A stretch of DNA of 64,000 nucleotides from the NCBI GenBank assembly GCA_022559985.1, contig JAFJTR010000015.1:310001-374000 (forward strand), in the 5' to 3' direction. The first letter of the stretch is position 1. Each line of letters starts with the position of its first letter. Origin of the DNA: Parastagonospora avenae f. sp. tritici 18332-5 (taxonomy: Eukaryota; Ascomycota; Dothideomycetes; Pleosporales; Phaeosphaeriaceae). The notes below the pieces were generated by a model. That model saw only the letters and a program-made list of their open reading frames with translations, ran no database searches and was not told where the DNA came from. The translations under genes were made by a program, and so were the position numbers. This document shows, one piece after another, positions 34,143 to 44,977 of the stretch.

Positions 34143-35084
34143 TTACACCTCGTTGAGGACGGTCTCCTTGAACTCACGCTCGACCTGTGTGATGTTAGGC
34201 AGTGTTCGGTGATGCGCGGGGTAGCGGGGAGAAGCCATACCTTCTGGCCAGAGTCGTCAGCGCTTGACTCGCCGTGGAGTCCGAGGAGAGCACCAAGGTC
34301 GAACTTGGGAGCCTTGAGGAGCTTGACCTTTCGTACGTGGACCTGCGCCATGTTAGCTGCGTGCCCCCACTTTGTCTGCATGGTCACCACATACGTTCTG
34401 GAGGGGGTAGATGCCCTGGGTGGACTTCTCAATCTCGCGACCAATGACCTCGGGGATCAGCTTCTGGGTGAGCTGTGCAAGAGTGCACGAGCTGGCGTCA
34501 CGGGTCATGATCTCAACCATCTTCTTGCGGATGGCCCTGATCTGCGACGAGGCAGCGTATGTGGTCTTCTTGATCTGGTTTGGTCGGCGCTTGGTGAAGC
34601 CGATGGCGAAGAGGCGCAGGAGGTAGTCGTCGGTGGTCTTGACAACGACGTTGGCCTCGATGAGGGTTTGCCACTTGCGGACGAGCGAGCGGAGCTTGTC
34701 GGAGGTGAAGTCGAGGCCGTGGAAGTTGGTCAGGCAGTTCTTGCCCTGGACCTCGTCGACACGGAGCTTGACCTTGCGGAAAGCGTGGTCCTCGTCCTTC
34801 TGGAGATCGGCGAGCGAGACCTCGAATATCCGGCCCTTGAGGGCGTCGTTTGCGTTCTTCAGACCGGTAGTGCGGTTGACGAGGGTCTTGCCGACACTGC
34901 GAGAGACACACAATCAGTACTGTTGCCATTGAGAGGGCGAGAGCCAGCTGCGGGTTTCTTACTCTCGGATGGCGAAGGTTCCTGGCGCCTTGACGTTGTA
35001 CCAGTCCTTCTTCGCGAAGGTGTCGGTCTTCTTCTTGAGACCCTTCTTTCCCTTTGAAAGACGCTTGTTCTTGCCGACAGCCAT
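34143..35084 (-). CDS. RPS1: 40S ribosomal protein eS1 (S3a)
   Basis: Exons on the minus strand: 34963-35084, 34395-34896, 34241-34342, 34143-34184, giving 255 residues as in yeast Rps1. It is a small-subunit protein near the mRNA exit. The sequence begins MAVGKNKRLSKGKKGLKKK and continues with DVGKTLVNRTTGLKNANDAL and the DFTSDKLRSLVRKWQ region. The C-terminal part holds PKFDLGALLGLHGE, and the last exon VEREFKETVLNEV. The small repeat element at 35267-35481 lies about 180 nt upstream of its start. Confidence 0.95.
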
Positions 35085-35266
35085 GGTTGCGACTCTGGTG
35101 TGTTGGGCGTCGAGGTGGTGTTGTCGTCGATTTCAAAGGTCTCAAGCGAATTTCGACAAAGGTCTCGTAAGCGAGATTCGTGCGCGCGCTAGCAATACCT
35201 AATGGGGACGCCAAGCGTCACGTGCCAGGGTCCGCCCAGAACAGCAGGATCATCACCAACTCACAG

Positions 35267-35481
35267 CACCAGGTGCCGCAACTATTCGTGCCCGCTCTCC
35301 TTAAATTTGCGACATCCCTAGGCACTGTCTGGCAAGCGAAAAACAAGCCCGTATAGTTTCAAAAGTTTTATTAGACTGTAATAAATCTATAAAGAGGCAT
35401 TGGAGATAGACAGCTATCGCGATTAACATCTTGTTCTTTGTAGTGCGTAAGAACGGGCACGAATTGTTGCGCCACCTGGTG
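35267..35481. mobile_element. Small element with ~30-nt terminal inverted repeats (MITE-like)
   Basis: Positions 35267-35296 and the reverse complement of 35452-35481 match at about 27-28 of 30 bases; both ends start CACCAGGTG on their outer side. The 215-nt unit is flanked on both sides by ACAG (35263-35266 and 35482-35485), a possible target duplication. The interior is AT-rich and non-coding. The same end sequence occurs singly at 35767-35800 and 22036-22066. These features fit a miniature inverted-repeat transposable element. Confidence 0.6.
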
Positions 35482-35644
35482 ACAGTGACAGCAAGTGCGC
35501 TGCATCGCCATCATCTATCATCATTTGTTTATGCTTTTCAATCCAGAGTACATATCTGCGACATTTCATTTCTCGTGCTTTAGTGATGCTGACCACAATC
35601 GACGCCTACGACATGTTATCAACCACCCTCAGGCCTTGTCCAAC

Positions 35645-35800
35645 GAGAAGAGGTGAAGAGGTAGCCTGTATATGTTCAAGGATTTCTAACAGAATCAGTT
35701 AGAGTATCTTAAATCCTCGAATACATCTATGCTCCTCTAGGACGACTAAGCTCATGCTGTAGGTGCAGAGCGGGCACGAATTTTGCCGCTGCCTAGTGCC
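35645..35800 (+). repeat. Dispersed repeat, copy B
   Basis: Same orientation and sequence as copy A at 21887-22065, with an 18-nt deletion relative to A. Several differences are C/T at CpA (for example GTACATG versus GTATATG, and TAACAG versus TAATAG). Its right end shares GGGCACGAATT with the nearby inverted-repeat element. Confidence 0.65.
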
Positions 35801-36630
35801 ACCGCAGAAACGGCCAGCATGCAATGGCAAGCAGGTAATGCAATGCGTCCAAGCTATACAGGTCGCTCTCTAAGTATGCGCACATGCGTCGATGTCGGGA
35901 AACGATACTTCTTGCTTATCTGCCGAGCGAAGTCTGCCTAGGAGAGGCCACCCCTCATGACTTCAAATGCGGCAACACGTGCCGAGAAAGCCTCATCAAA
36001 CTTCGCATTGATCTAGTCAGTCGCGGAGCCTTCACATGATCGCAGGTGGACTGCAAGGTGTTGTTCTTGGATACCAGCATTGACATTGCAGATGCTATCT
36101 ACTGTGTGGTACACCTCTGGCACGACATGCTACTTGGTAGACACGTCGATACCAGGGCGCGAACTATGGAGCGTCCATCACCATCATCTCAGAACGGCCC
36201 TTCTCAGTGCCTCTTCCGTTCTCTGCCTCGAGCCGGATGGGTGGCGTCGACGACGACCAGGCGCAGCTGAGTGGCTGTGCGACTGTCGCACGGATGCTGC
36301 CCCCGCGCGAAGCATCTCCTCCCGTTTTGCAGCCTTGCTTCTTCTTATGATGACGTGCTCGTATGATCGAGACGTCGCATCCTCCTGCAGCCTTCCACGG
36401 CTCGACGAAGCGCAGTCCACGTGTTGCGTGGGAGTGCATTGATCAGCCGTACTACTCGCTGCGTGGGGGTTGACGGCCTGTCGTTTCTTCTTCGAGCAGC
36501 ATGTTCCTCTTTCTTGCTAGTAGAGCATTTGTGCTCTGCTGAGACTTGAATGATGGGTAGGGTCGGTCCAGTTCAGTGGCAGTTCATTGGCTCACTGGAC
36601 TCATCTCAAGTTGATGCATCCTCATCTTGC

Positions 36631-37150
36631 TCAAGTGTTGACACCGTTCTGCTCACGGCGCTGGTCATATCCGTTCTGTGTTTGGCAGAACTTCTCAAAG
36701 TCAGGGAAAGAGATGTATCCATCTGAGACAGGTTAGCAATGAGAAGACATGGTCGTACGTGGAGTGAACGTGCTTACCCTGCTGTCTAGACTGCCTTACG
36801 TAGCGATCACTCTCGGTCCTCCACATGCCGGGTCTTTCGTATGAGCTGGCCGGACTAGTTTGGTATGCACTGGCCTGGTAGGCACTGGTCCTGGACTCGG
36901 AAGGCGACCCTGCCATACTTGATGGAGTCTCGCTTCGTGGTGTTGGTGGTGACGAGACGTGCTTGGCCAACATGGCGTGGGCCTTTGTGGGACTTCCAAC
37001 TGAACCGGCAGAGTCTCTTCGAGGTAGTGATACCAATGTAGTGACGCATGGAGAAGATACGGTAGACGGTGTCAGAGGTGGGCGGCGACTGCCTGAGCGT
37101 GATCGGTGTGGCGCTTCAGTTGGTAGCGAGTAGTAGTATCGTGCGGCCAT
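36631..37150 (-). CDS. Small Ser/Pro-rich protein, unknown
   Basis: Exons on the minus strand: 36778-37150 and 36631-36722, giving 154 residues. It begins MAARYYYSLPTEAPHRS and is rich in Ser, Pro, Thr and Arg, with several SPxxK/TP-type sites such as GSPTKAH and SSPPTPRSET, and is probably disordered. After the intron the C-terminus is more ordered and hydrophobic (DGYISFPDFEKFCQTQNGYD). I do not recognise a family. Support comes from the intron with good signals that joins two compatible frames. Confidence 0.5.
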
Positions 37151-40119
37151 GATGATTGTGTGTGAATTGATTGGATTCCTGTCGAAGATGTTCGCCGATT
37201 ATGGTGATTGCGATTTATGTATGGAAGTTGAAATGACGGATGTGTGAGACCTGAGAGAGGCTAGAGGTAGTAATAATGGTCTCGCACCCATGCCCAGACG
37301 CCATTCACCCCATACTACCGACGTAGTGACAGCCACTGCACGTACCAGGGGACCCCTGCCGCGCCAGCTGCATCAGCAAGCCCGGAGGATCCCACTCCAC
37401 GCCTTCGTCTTCTGGGCTAAAGGCGCGCCGCCAGGAAACGTGGACCGTTTAGATTTAGAACGTTGCAGGGCAGATGCGCTGTCATCCGTTAACTCGCCCC
37501 CAGCGCACACAGGACCACCTCATGTCAATATCTAGACTGCCAATTTTGCTGCACGTCTGAGTTGGCCACCGCTGGACAGAGTGAAAACAGCCACCGCTCT
37601 TCGGTATTCCATTGTTGTCACCAGCAACACGATGATCGCCTTCCCCATAAACGCTATTTCGTGTACTTGCGTTGAGTTTTGCAGTATTGGCTCTGTCTGT
37701 CGCCTCCTATTGGCATTGCGCGTCTGATCCAAGGCGAGGCCGGAAGAGCGGGTTCAGTGCCAGTGCGGCGCCGACGTTGGATGTCATCGAATCGGCGGAA
37801 GCGCAGCCAGTTCCCTCCAGGTTTACGCTGCCATCGTCATGGTGCATGGCCGATGACAAGACGAGGCGTGTTCCAGTTCCTGACAATCGTGACCATCGAC
37901 GCCAGCCTTCCTTGCCCTTGTACCTGAACGCGCATCCCAGAGTCCTTATTCATATGACCGATATTGTGTTATCGATAGGCCACCGGAAGGTTTGTGCGCA
38001 ACCTGAAGCTGGCAACTGCCTCATTCTGCCTGCTTCGTTCATGCTTCGCCCCGTGACGACATTGCTGGACATTGCACGGGATGAATCTGCTGTTTTCTTG
38101 CGTGTCATGCATTTGCAGTCGTCTGGAATCGAGAACACGGATAAACAAGGTCATCCATGGCCTTAGTACACTTTTGCGGGCGATCCGGTTGGAGCATAAG
38201 AACACGAGAGCAGCCAAACCGAGCAAACGTGGTCATCTCACGAGCCTCCGATGCCGATGCCATTATTGCTCTCATATGATGACACAAATAAATACTGACT
38301 CGCTCGATGCACGTTCACAACAGCGTTGCGCGTCGAGAGGGCGGTGGCCACGTTACCTGCTCGACGAGGTCATTGCTCTGGTAGCTCGAACCCCTCGTGG
38401 GTTTAGGGATCCGCTCTCGTTGACCGGGCGAGCAGCATGAGACGTCTCTCATCAGCCAGGCGATTTTTCTAGTCCCCGATCTCGTTCTGGAACTCTCGTA
38501 AAGTTGGTATGGCTCCACTTCGACTGTCAGCTGTCGTAGTTTCAGCTGAAAGCATTTGCTGGTGCCTTTGTTGTGGAGCAAGCGAAGCGGGCCCGCCAAC
38601 GGCAAGTAACTTTCGGCTGCACAATTCACATGGCGAAGTTGTCACTTGCCGCCATTACCGGTACTTGCTTTCTCGATCCTTTAGTCGAATCAGAGCTTTG
38701 CGGAAGATGCTGCCTGCGGTGACATTATGGTCTTTTGATTCAAGTTCAATGGATATGCTCTGGGGCATTTGATTGTGTAGAAGCACGTGCCCGAAAAGCT
38801 CAGCCCACCTTCTACCTCACACACCACAACCCTTTGTTTTGCAGCAAATTCATTTTGCATTTCAAATTTCAGGGCCTTTGGCAATATGACTTCCTCCATT
38901 CTGCCGAGTCTGCTCGTCTCGAACTCGCGCTCTCGAACTCTTTTGAGGAACGGTTGCAGATGCCCGAACCCCACTATATGCCATGCTGCCCGGTCTGCCA
39001 TGTACTACTGCACCACGACAAGGTTAGCCACCACTTTATATGTAGGCAAACGCGATTCCAGTACCTGGTCCCGAGCAGCGGGTACGTCTCAAACCACCCG
39101 TTACAACCGCGGCCGTTGAACACCCAATACCATCTGTCAACCTGCACACTGGTCACAGTTCAGCACTTTGTAATCCTAAAGCACTGGAACACCGATAATC
39201 TCGGTCCGAGAATTTTCTCAACAGAAGAACAACGTCAAAGATGACGAGGACGAATGCAGTGTAACCCTCTGCCCTAAACCGGCGCACACACATAACACGC
39301 AGCATCTGCATTATTCCCCAACAACCCCTCACCACCACACCACCAAAATCTCCGCGCATCTAGACGGTCGATCTTTTCTGCCGATCCCACCATTGGCGCT
39401 GTCTCGCTTAAGCACTTGACAGCGTTTACGTCTGCGATGCTTGCCACTACTCTGAACTTGTGTGTTGTGTGCTGGATTAAGTGGGCTCGGTGAGATGGCG
39501 GTCGAGCCCAACGTGTCGCGGGCCGCACCGAGTTGACAGAGATTTGCCGTGAAGATAAAAAATCCCATGTATGACTCCCTCGTAGGAGTTTTCTGCAGAC
39601 ATGGGTGAGGAGTCGAGCAGACACGTGCTGGTGATGGGGCGGGTAAGGCGGACTGGCGAATATCGTCACTAAATGACATGCATGGGTGAGGGCTGATGCG
39701 TTGTACCGCTTGTGCTGTAAGGCTGTTCATGTGAGTGTTGCGATGTAGGCGCGGGGGGAGAGGCAGACACAACGGCTCGAGCGCCTTGCTGATGCCGGCC
39801 CGTAAGACGGAACCACCCATACAAGCTGCGAGACTTGGTCGCTCGTCAGTGGCTTACGGGAATGAGCAGGTTGCCGTTGCGCGGGCTGATGTAGCCGGCG
39901 GGAGGAAACACCACAAGGATCACTCCACCACCTCCATACGGACGATCAAGGCGTAATACGATTCCATTTCTACATAGTCCCTTATCTGGCCTCGTGGGCG
40001 GTACTCTAGGCCGTTCGAACGGATCTGCTGAGCCGAAGTGGTTGCTGCCTGCGTCAAACGTGCATGAAGGCCAATCGTACCGTACCTTGCATGCACAGAT
40101 GACCTTCTTACATGCATAA
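37151..40119. other. Long gene-free stretch
   Basis: Nearly 3 kb between the small unknown protein and the 3' end of URC1. Open frames of 100-170 codons occur on both strands (for example 37672-38166 plus, 39329-39820 minus), but none has a recognisable motif or convincing splice structure. No tRNA, 5S RNA or repeat was recognised. Confidence 0.45.
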
Positions 40120-41903
40120 TCAGTGCTGCAGGATAAGTCAGTCGTCGTTCAACTCGAGCAAATAAGAATGAACTCATCCCACGTACATCGATGTCTTCCC
40201 AACCACGGCCCTTTACGTTTGCCAGCTCGTCCATCGACATGACATGGCCAGTTGTAACTGCAGAAGTCAGCATAAGCTCAATAAGTGGTCGGGCTATTAT
40301 CTTGGGGCGTGAGGGGTGAATCGGGGAGGACCACGTACAGTAACCGGCTTGGATCTTCGCATCAATCTCAACACGACTATCTGCCGGAATCATATCGTCG
40401 GGGATCGGTACGCGCTCATGGATGGGAATTCCCTGTTCCACAATAGCATCGTGCTTCATGTTACTCATACTCAGCATGCGGTCAATCTTTGTGATGCCGA
40501 GCCAGTGCAGGATATCGGGCATGAGAGCCTGGAAGCGCATGTCCTTGACACCGGCAATGTTCTCTGTCCTCTTGAAGTATTCACTTGCTCTGTCTTCTCC
40601 GCGCTTTCGCGCATTGTAGACGAGATACTTGGTCACTTCACCGAGGGCACGGCCTTCCTTACGGAAGTAGATGACTACACCACTGCCGCCATTCTGAGCT
40701 TCTTTGACGGCTTCTTCGATACCAAACGTGAGATACGGACGGCATGTGCAGATGTCTGAGCCAAAGACGTCGCTACCGTTACATTCGTCGTGGATACGAA
40801 GTGCCAGCTTGGAGTTGGGGTCGGACATTTTCGCTGGGTCGCCGAAGATGTAGACTGTCAGGCCGCCGATGGGTGGCATGAAGAGTTTAATGTCGTGACG
40901 GGTGATGAGCTCGGGGTACGAGCCGCCGGTTTCCTCGAAGAGTGTTCTTCGAAGTGTTCCCTCATCTTTTAAAGGTTAGAAGGAAATCTTCCGAGATATT
41001 GAGACACTCACCAATGTTGAAGCGTTCAGCAACTCCAGGTAGATACCACACAGGCTCAACAGCGACCTTGGTAACAGCGATCTCGCCTGACTCACTGACG
41101 CAGATCTTACCATCAACCTTAATGCGGCCCTCTTTCACACTGTTCTCCATCTCCGGCACCTTCATGTGTGCACGTGTGATAGCAATGGTGGGACGAATCT
41201 CGACATCGTCCTTGTCCATGGTCTCCTTGAACAGCCACGGGGCTAGATGACCGTATGGATCCATAGCCACAATCTTCTTCTTATCGCTCCACTGCGGGAA
41301 AGGACCGATCTTCGCAGCAGGCTCGGTGTTGGTGAAGTCTGGCTTGTGTGTAATATCGAGGTTCTTGCTTGCTACAGCAAGGGCGTTGTAGATGGAGTAG
41401 GAACCTCCATGAGCTCCAATGGCTGTTGAACGTTAGCCATGCACACATAAATGTACAGAGAATATGAACATACCATTACGTCGTCGAATGGTGTTTGGGT
41501 GTCTAGACACGACTACAGGACCACGTACGGCTGGATCCTTGGCACCCCATTCCATGGGCAACGGATCAACACCAGCTTGACCCGGGTACGATGTCAAGAT
41601 GATCTTTGAGAACTTGGAGACGCTGGATCGACGAGGCGGTGCATCAACTTGTGAAGGTGGCTGATCATACTGTTCTGATACGGCTTCTACAGCTTTGCTA
41701 GACTCAACGTCCTTGGCCTTTCCGTCACTCAGAGTGCCACTGGCAGCCTCGGACGCAGCCTCGTCCTTGATTTGCTTGATACCAGCCAGCATGTTAACAC
41801 GGCCATTGATCTTATCAACAGACGCTGCCAGCTGAGCATTCTCAGTCCGCAGTGACTTCAACCCCTCCAAGATCTCCTTCAGTACCACATCACTTGTGGA
41901 CAT
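40120..41903 (-). CDS. URC1: URC1, GTP cyclohydrolase II-like uracil-degradation protein
   Basis: Exons on the minus strand: 41474-41903, 41012-41422, 40339-40965, 40187-40257, 40120-40125, giving 514 residues with the frame closing. The C-terminal half is GTP cyclohydrolase II-like: HDECNGSDVFGSDICTCRPY carries the zinc cysteines, and VIYFRKEGRALGEVTKYLVY the substrate-binding part. The N-terminal ~90 residues are a coiled coil plus linker, followed by the conserved RGPVVVSRHPNTIRRRNAIG. URC1 belongs to the URC route of uracil breakdown known from Lachancea kluyveri, and its S. pombe counterpart urg1 is uracil-induced. The last exon carries only CAC TGA, set by a CTGAC branch site and CAG. 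Uracil phosphoribosyltransferase is encoded 1.4 kb upstream on the same strand. Confidence 0.88.
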
Positions 41904-42485
41904 GATGAAAGAGTGTCTTCTGAGATGAAGCGTAGTAAATAGGATGACACAGGCAAGTCAAAGTGCTTCAGATGGTCTCGTTACAAGCTGTGTGACAGAG
42001 ACCGGAGACTGCCGATACGAGACGATACGCAAGATAGGACGATTGCGGGGTTTTGGGTGAATAGCTTGCGATTGTTCAAGCAAGCTGTCTGCTACCCAAA
42101 AGGTCTTGACGTGGTGACAAAGATCTTGAAGAAGGAGAAGAGAAGAAAGAAGAAGGGGGGGACAGGAGCAACGTGGACGAAGACCAGGAGCTCACCGTCC
42201 CGACCACGGAACAGCTGACCATGCAGCTCAGTGATAGGTGATTGGCTTATCTCCGCTTTGGCCGCATGGGGAAGCTGCAGGGATAGCAGATGGCTTGGCG
42301 TCGGAACCACGCGAAGGTCCGAGCTTCGATTTTCGCGAACATCGTCACTGGACAAAGCTGCGCCTTGCGACAATACCACAAAGGATTCCTCTCTTTGAGT
42401 TCGTGCACGAGACAATTCGAATCAACCGCGCAGAAGGATATACACACATTAAACACACCTACATTCTCATACACATCAATTCAAA
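41904..42485. other. Divergent promoter, URC1 and ELF1
   Basis: A 0.58-kb spacer between divergent starts. It has a purine-rich run on the plus strand at 42120-42165. No gene is recognised. Confidence 0.45.
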
Positions 42486-43005
42486 ATGGTACACTCCAAC
42501 ACAGCCTGCTCGCATGCGCATACTAATAAATAAACCCCAGGGAAAGCGCAAGTCATCCAGCAAGCCTCAGGGTCCCAAGAAGGTACACATCTCCCACTCC
42601 CACTTCCCCTCTCCCAAACCACCCCCATACTAATAACTCCCACAGAAGGAGAAGCTCCCAACAACCTTCCAATGCCTCTTCTGTAACCACGAAAACTCCG
42701 TCTCCGTCTCCATCGAGAAGAAATCTGGCGTCGGCAACCTGCAATGCAAAGTCTGCGGCCAGACATTCCAGACAAACATCAACTACCTCTCCGCGCCCGT
42801 AGATGTCTATGCGGATTGGATCGACGCGTGCGATGCTGTTGCGAAGGAGGCGGCGGCGGGCAAGACTGCGACGACTCGCGCGACTGGCCGTATGGGACGT
42901 GTGGAGACGGCGAGGGAGGAGGATGAGGATGATGTGCCAGATGCAGACGATTTGAGGTTTGTCGAGCAGGATGATTTGGATGCTGAGGGCGAGTACGCGG
43001 AGTAG
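42486..43005 (+). CDS. ELF1: Transcription elongation factor ELF1
   Basis: Exons 42486-42488, 42541-42582, 42646-43005 give 134 residues. Elf1 is a small nuclear zinc protein that travels with RNA polymerase II through chromatin. It begins MGKRKSSSKPQGPKKKEKL with the basic N-terminal tail of the family. The zinc ribbon is CLFC..CKVC, with SVSIEKKSGVGNLQC between the pairs, and continues YLSAPVDVYADWIDACD. The C-terminus is acidic, as in fungal homologues. The first exon is only the ATG; GT follows at once and the 52-nt intron has TACTAAT and CAG. Confidence 0.93.
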
Positions 43006-43342
43006 GATGCCATTATGGAGACGGTGAGGCAGTTGTGAAGATGGCTGGGATGTTGCGATATGGGTATTGGTCTGGTCTGATGGCCAGACTTAAAGGCGTT
43101 GGTGATACCACGGAAAATGGGATAACGGGTTAAGGCGTTCAAAGGAGTCAACACGTAGCGCAGATATGAGCTACACATCCATTGGCATGGAAACCAAGTG
43201 GCAGCTAATGGGTGCGCTCGCCAAATATTTTGTTTCTCATAGTATTTGCTTGAAATCAAACTCCTACTGCCATGCTGATCTGAGGTTCTAGACGATTTTA
43301 TGCTATGATATGCTACATCACCTGCCACTATGTGTATGTATC
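43006..43342. other. Convergent spacer ELF1/UPRT
   Basis: The 3' flanks of ELF1 and the uracil phosphoribosyltransferase gene; nothing else is recognised. Confidence 0.5.
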
Positions 43343-44233
43343 TTACATGGTGTAGAAACGGTCACCGAAATCACCCAAGCCTGGGACAATGTAGCTGAGT
43401 GCAGGTTAGTATAGGTATGCCACCTCTGCCATATTACTTACTTCTTCTCGTCAAGTCCCTGATCAACGAAAGCAGTGACTACCCTGACCTTGGGGAACTG
43501 ATCCGCCAAGTTCTTCGCACCCTCGGGACTCGCAATGAGGTTGAGGAACAAGATGTGCTCCTCAGGAACGCCCCTTGATTTGAGTACATCGATAGCCATG
43601 AGCGCCGAGCCACCTACAACCCATTAGAATCTCACCAACCCCAAACACTGCACAAACTTACCAGTAGCCAGCATAGGATCCAGTAACAACACCCACCGAT
43701 CCGCAATATCCTCAGGCAATTTGTCATAGTACAGCTTGGGCTTCGCCGTCTCTTCATCGCGCTGAATCAAGATCTTTCCAATTCTCACCGACCTACAGCA
43801 ATCGCGGAGACCCTGTTCCATGCTCTCGCCCGCGCGCATGATGGAGACGCCGCAGATCTTGCCCTCGAACTTGACTCCCGCGTAGGGCCTACCTACAGGC
43901 GTGGTGATCTCCTGCTCTTCAACGGGCAAGTGGTTGAGGCCTTCTTCGACGAGCAGGCGGATGATGCGGTTGCTGTAGAAGATGAAGTCTGCGCGGCCGG
44001 TCTTGTGGTCGCGGATCATGCTGTGGTTTCGTAAGAGTTGATCCTTGTTATGGTGGCCTGATTGCAATTGGATCTTACGTCAAAAGTGCTATCAGCTGCG
44101 GGGTCTGAGGTAGAATGTGGACATTTTCCTGTGTGAGAGGAGTTGAGACGGTTGCAGTGGGCTTCAGAGCTGTTGGCCGGTACTCAGGGCCTACGCACTG
44201 CGAGGGCGCGGACGGCTGAGATTCTGAGGACAT
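43343..44233 (-). CDS. FUR1: Uracil phosphoribosyltransferase
   Basis: Exons on the minus strand: 44079-44233, 43662-44020, 43442-43613, 43343-43394, giving 245 residues. It converts uracil and PRPP to UMP in the cytosol. Signature parts are LIALLTMIRDHKTGRADFIFY, GRPYAGVKFEGKICGVSIMR, the PRPP loop LLLDPMLATGGSA, and the uracil-binding end YIVPGLGDFGDRFYTM. UPRT acts both in pyrimidine salvage and, as URC6 / S. pombe urg2, in the URC degradation route. URC1 is two genes away. Confidence 0.95.
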
Positions 44234-44977
44234 CTTGAAGATGAGGTTGGAAGAGTTTGGAATTGAGGATCTATTTCGAGTCAGTTGAACTGATCAATTG
44301 ACAACGTACTCGAGAAATACATGCTCTTGGTGTGTTGGATAGATCCTCAGTGGATTCGCTGATAGTGACTAGTAGTATATAAGGGTACAAGCTGGTATCG
44401 AAAGATCAACTCTCTCGGCCAATGAGCAATTGAGGGGTAGCTGGTCAGTCAATGGGATTTGGGATGAGTTGAAAAGTTCGTTAGACGACGTCCGATAGTT
44501 GAGCAATTGCACGAGGTAATAAGATAAGAAGGAGGAGAGAAAGACAGGGCTCTGAAGGACTAGAACTTAAGGCTCGTGACTCGTGCCCTCTTAAGGGAAG
44601 TGCAGCTGGCAGCTTGATGGAGTTCGCCTAAGGGTTCCCCACCAGCCCGGACTAAGTCTAGCGTGCCTGCCGTCTGCGAGATGCGTGCGGGACCCTGCCT
44701 CGGGCCCCATGTATCACAGCAGCCACATGGGCGGGCTCCGTCATTGTTCCCAAAATATGCAGAGTCGTGTTCGGAGCACTGTTTCACCGTCACTGTTTGG
44801 CAAACAAACTCACCGCTCACCATCCATGATCGCCTTGGCTCCTCAAACGGCTCACTGTGAATGAGGCCTTCTTTTGGGGTAGGCTCAATCGCCTTGTCAC
44901 CGTGCTCTCACATCTCCGCCGACAAGATGCGCGTTTGAGTAACTTCGCGAAGACATACGACGACACGACAGCAAGAC
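44234..44977. other. Divergent promoter, UPRT and WAPL-like gene
   Basis: A 0.74-kb spacer with a TATA-like site on the UPRT side. No other gene is recognised. Confidence 0.4.
44374..44383 (-). promoter_or_regulatory. Possible TATA box of UPRT
   Basis: The minus strand reads CTTATATACT about 145 nt upstream of the UPRT ATG. It is the only clear TATATA match in this spacer. The assignment is inferred from position only. Confidence 0.25.

Larger units (their letters stand above)
35085..36630. other. Intergenic with repeat elements
   Basis: A 1.55-kb spacer upstream of eS1. It holds an inverted-repeat element and one dispersed repeat copy. The remainder (35801-36630) has no supported gene. Confidence 0.5.

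Noticed and set aside
33906..35057. 383-codon plus-strand open frame
   Set aside because: It is the complement of the eS1 gene and its introns; the minus-strand reading gives a full ribosomal protein.
37672..38166. Plus-strand open frame of 164 codons in the long gene-free stretch
   Set aside because: It has no motif, signal peptide, splice structure or recognisable family; its length is possible by chance in GC-moderate DNA.
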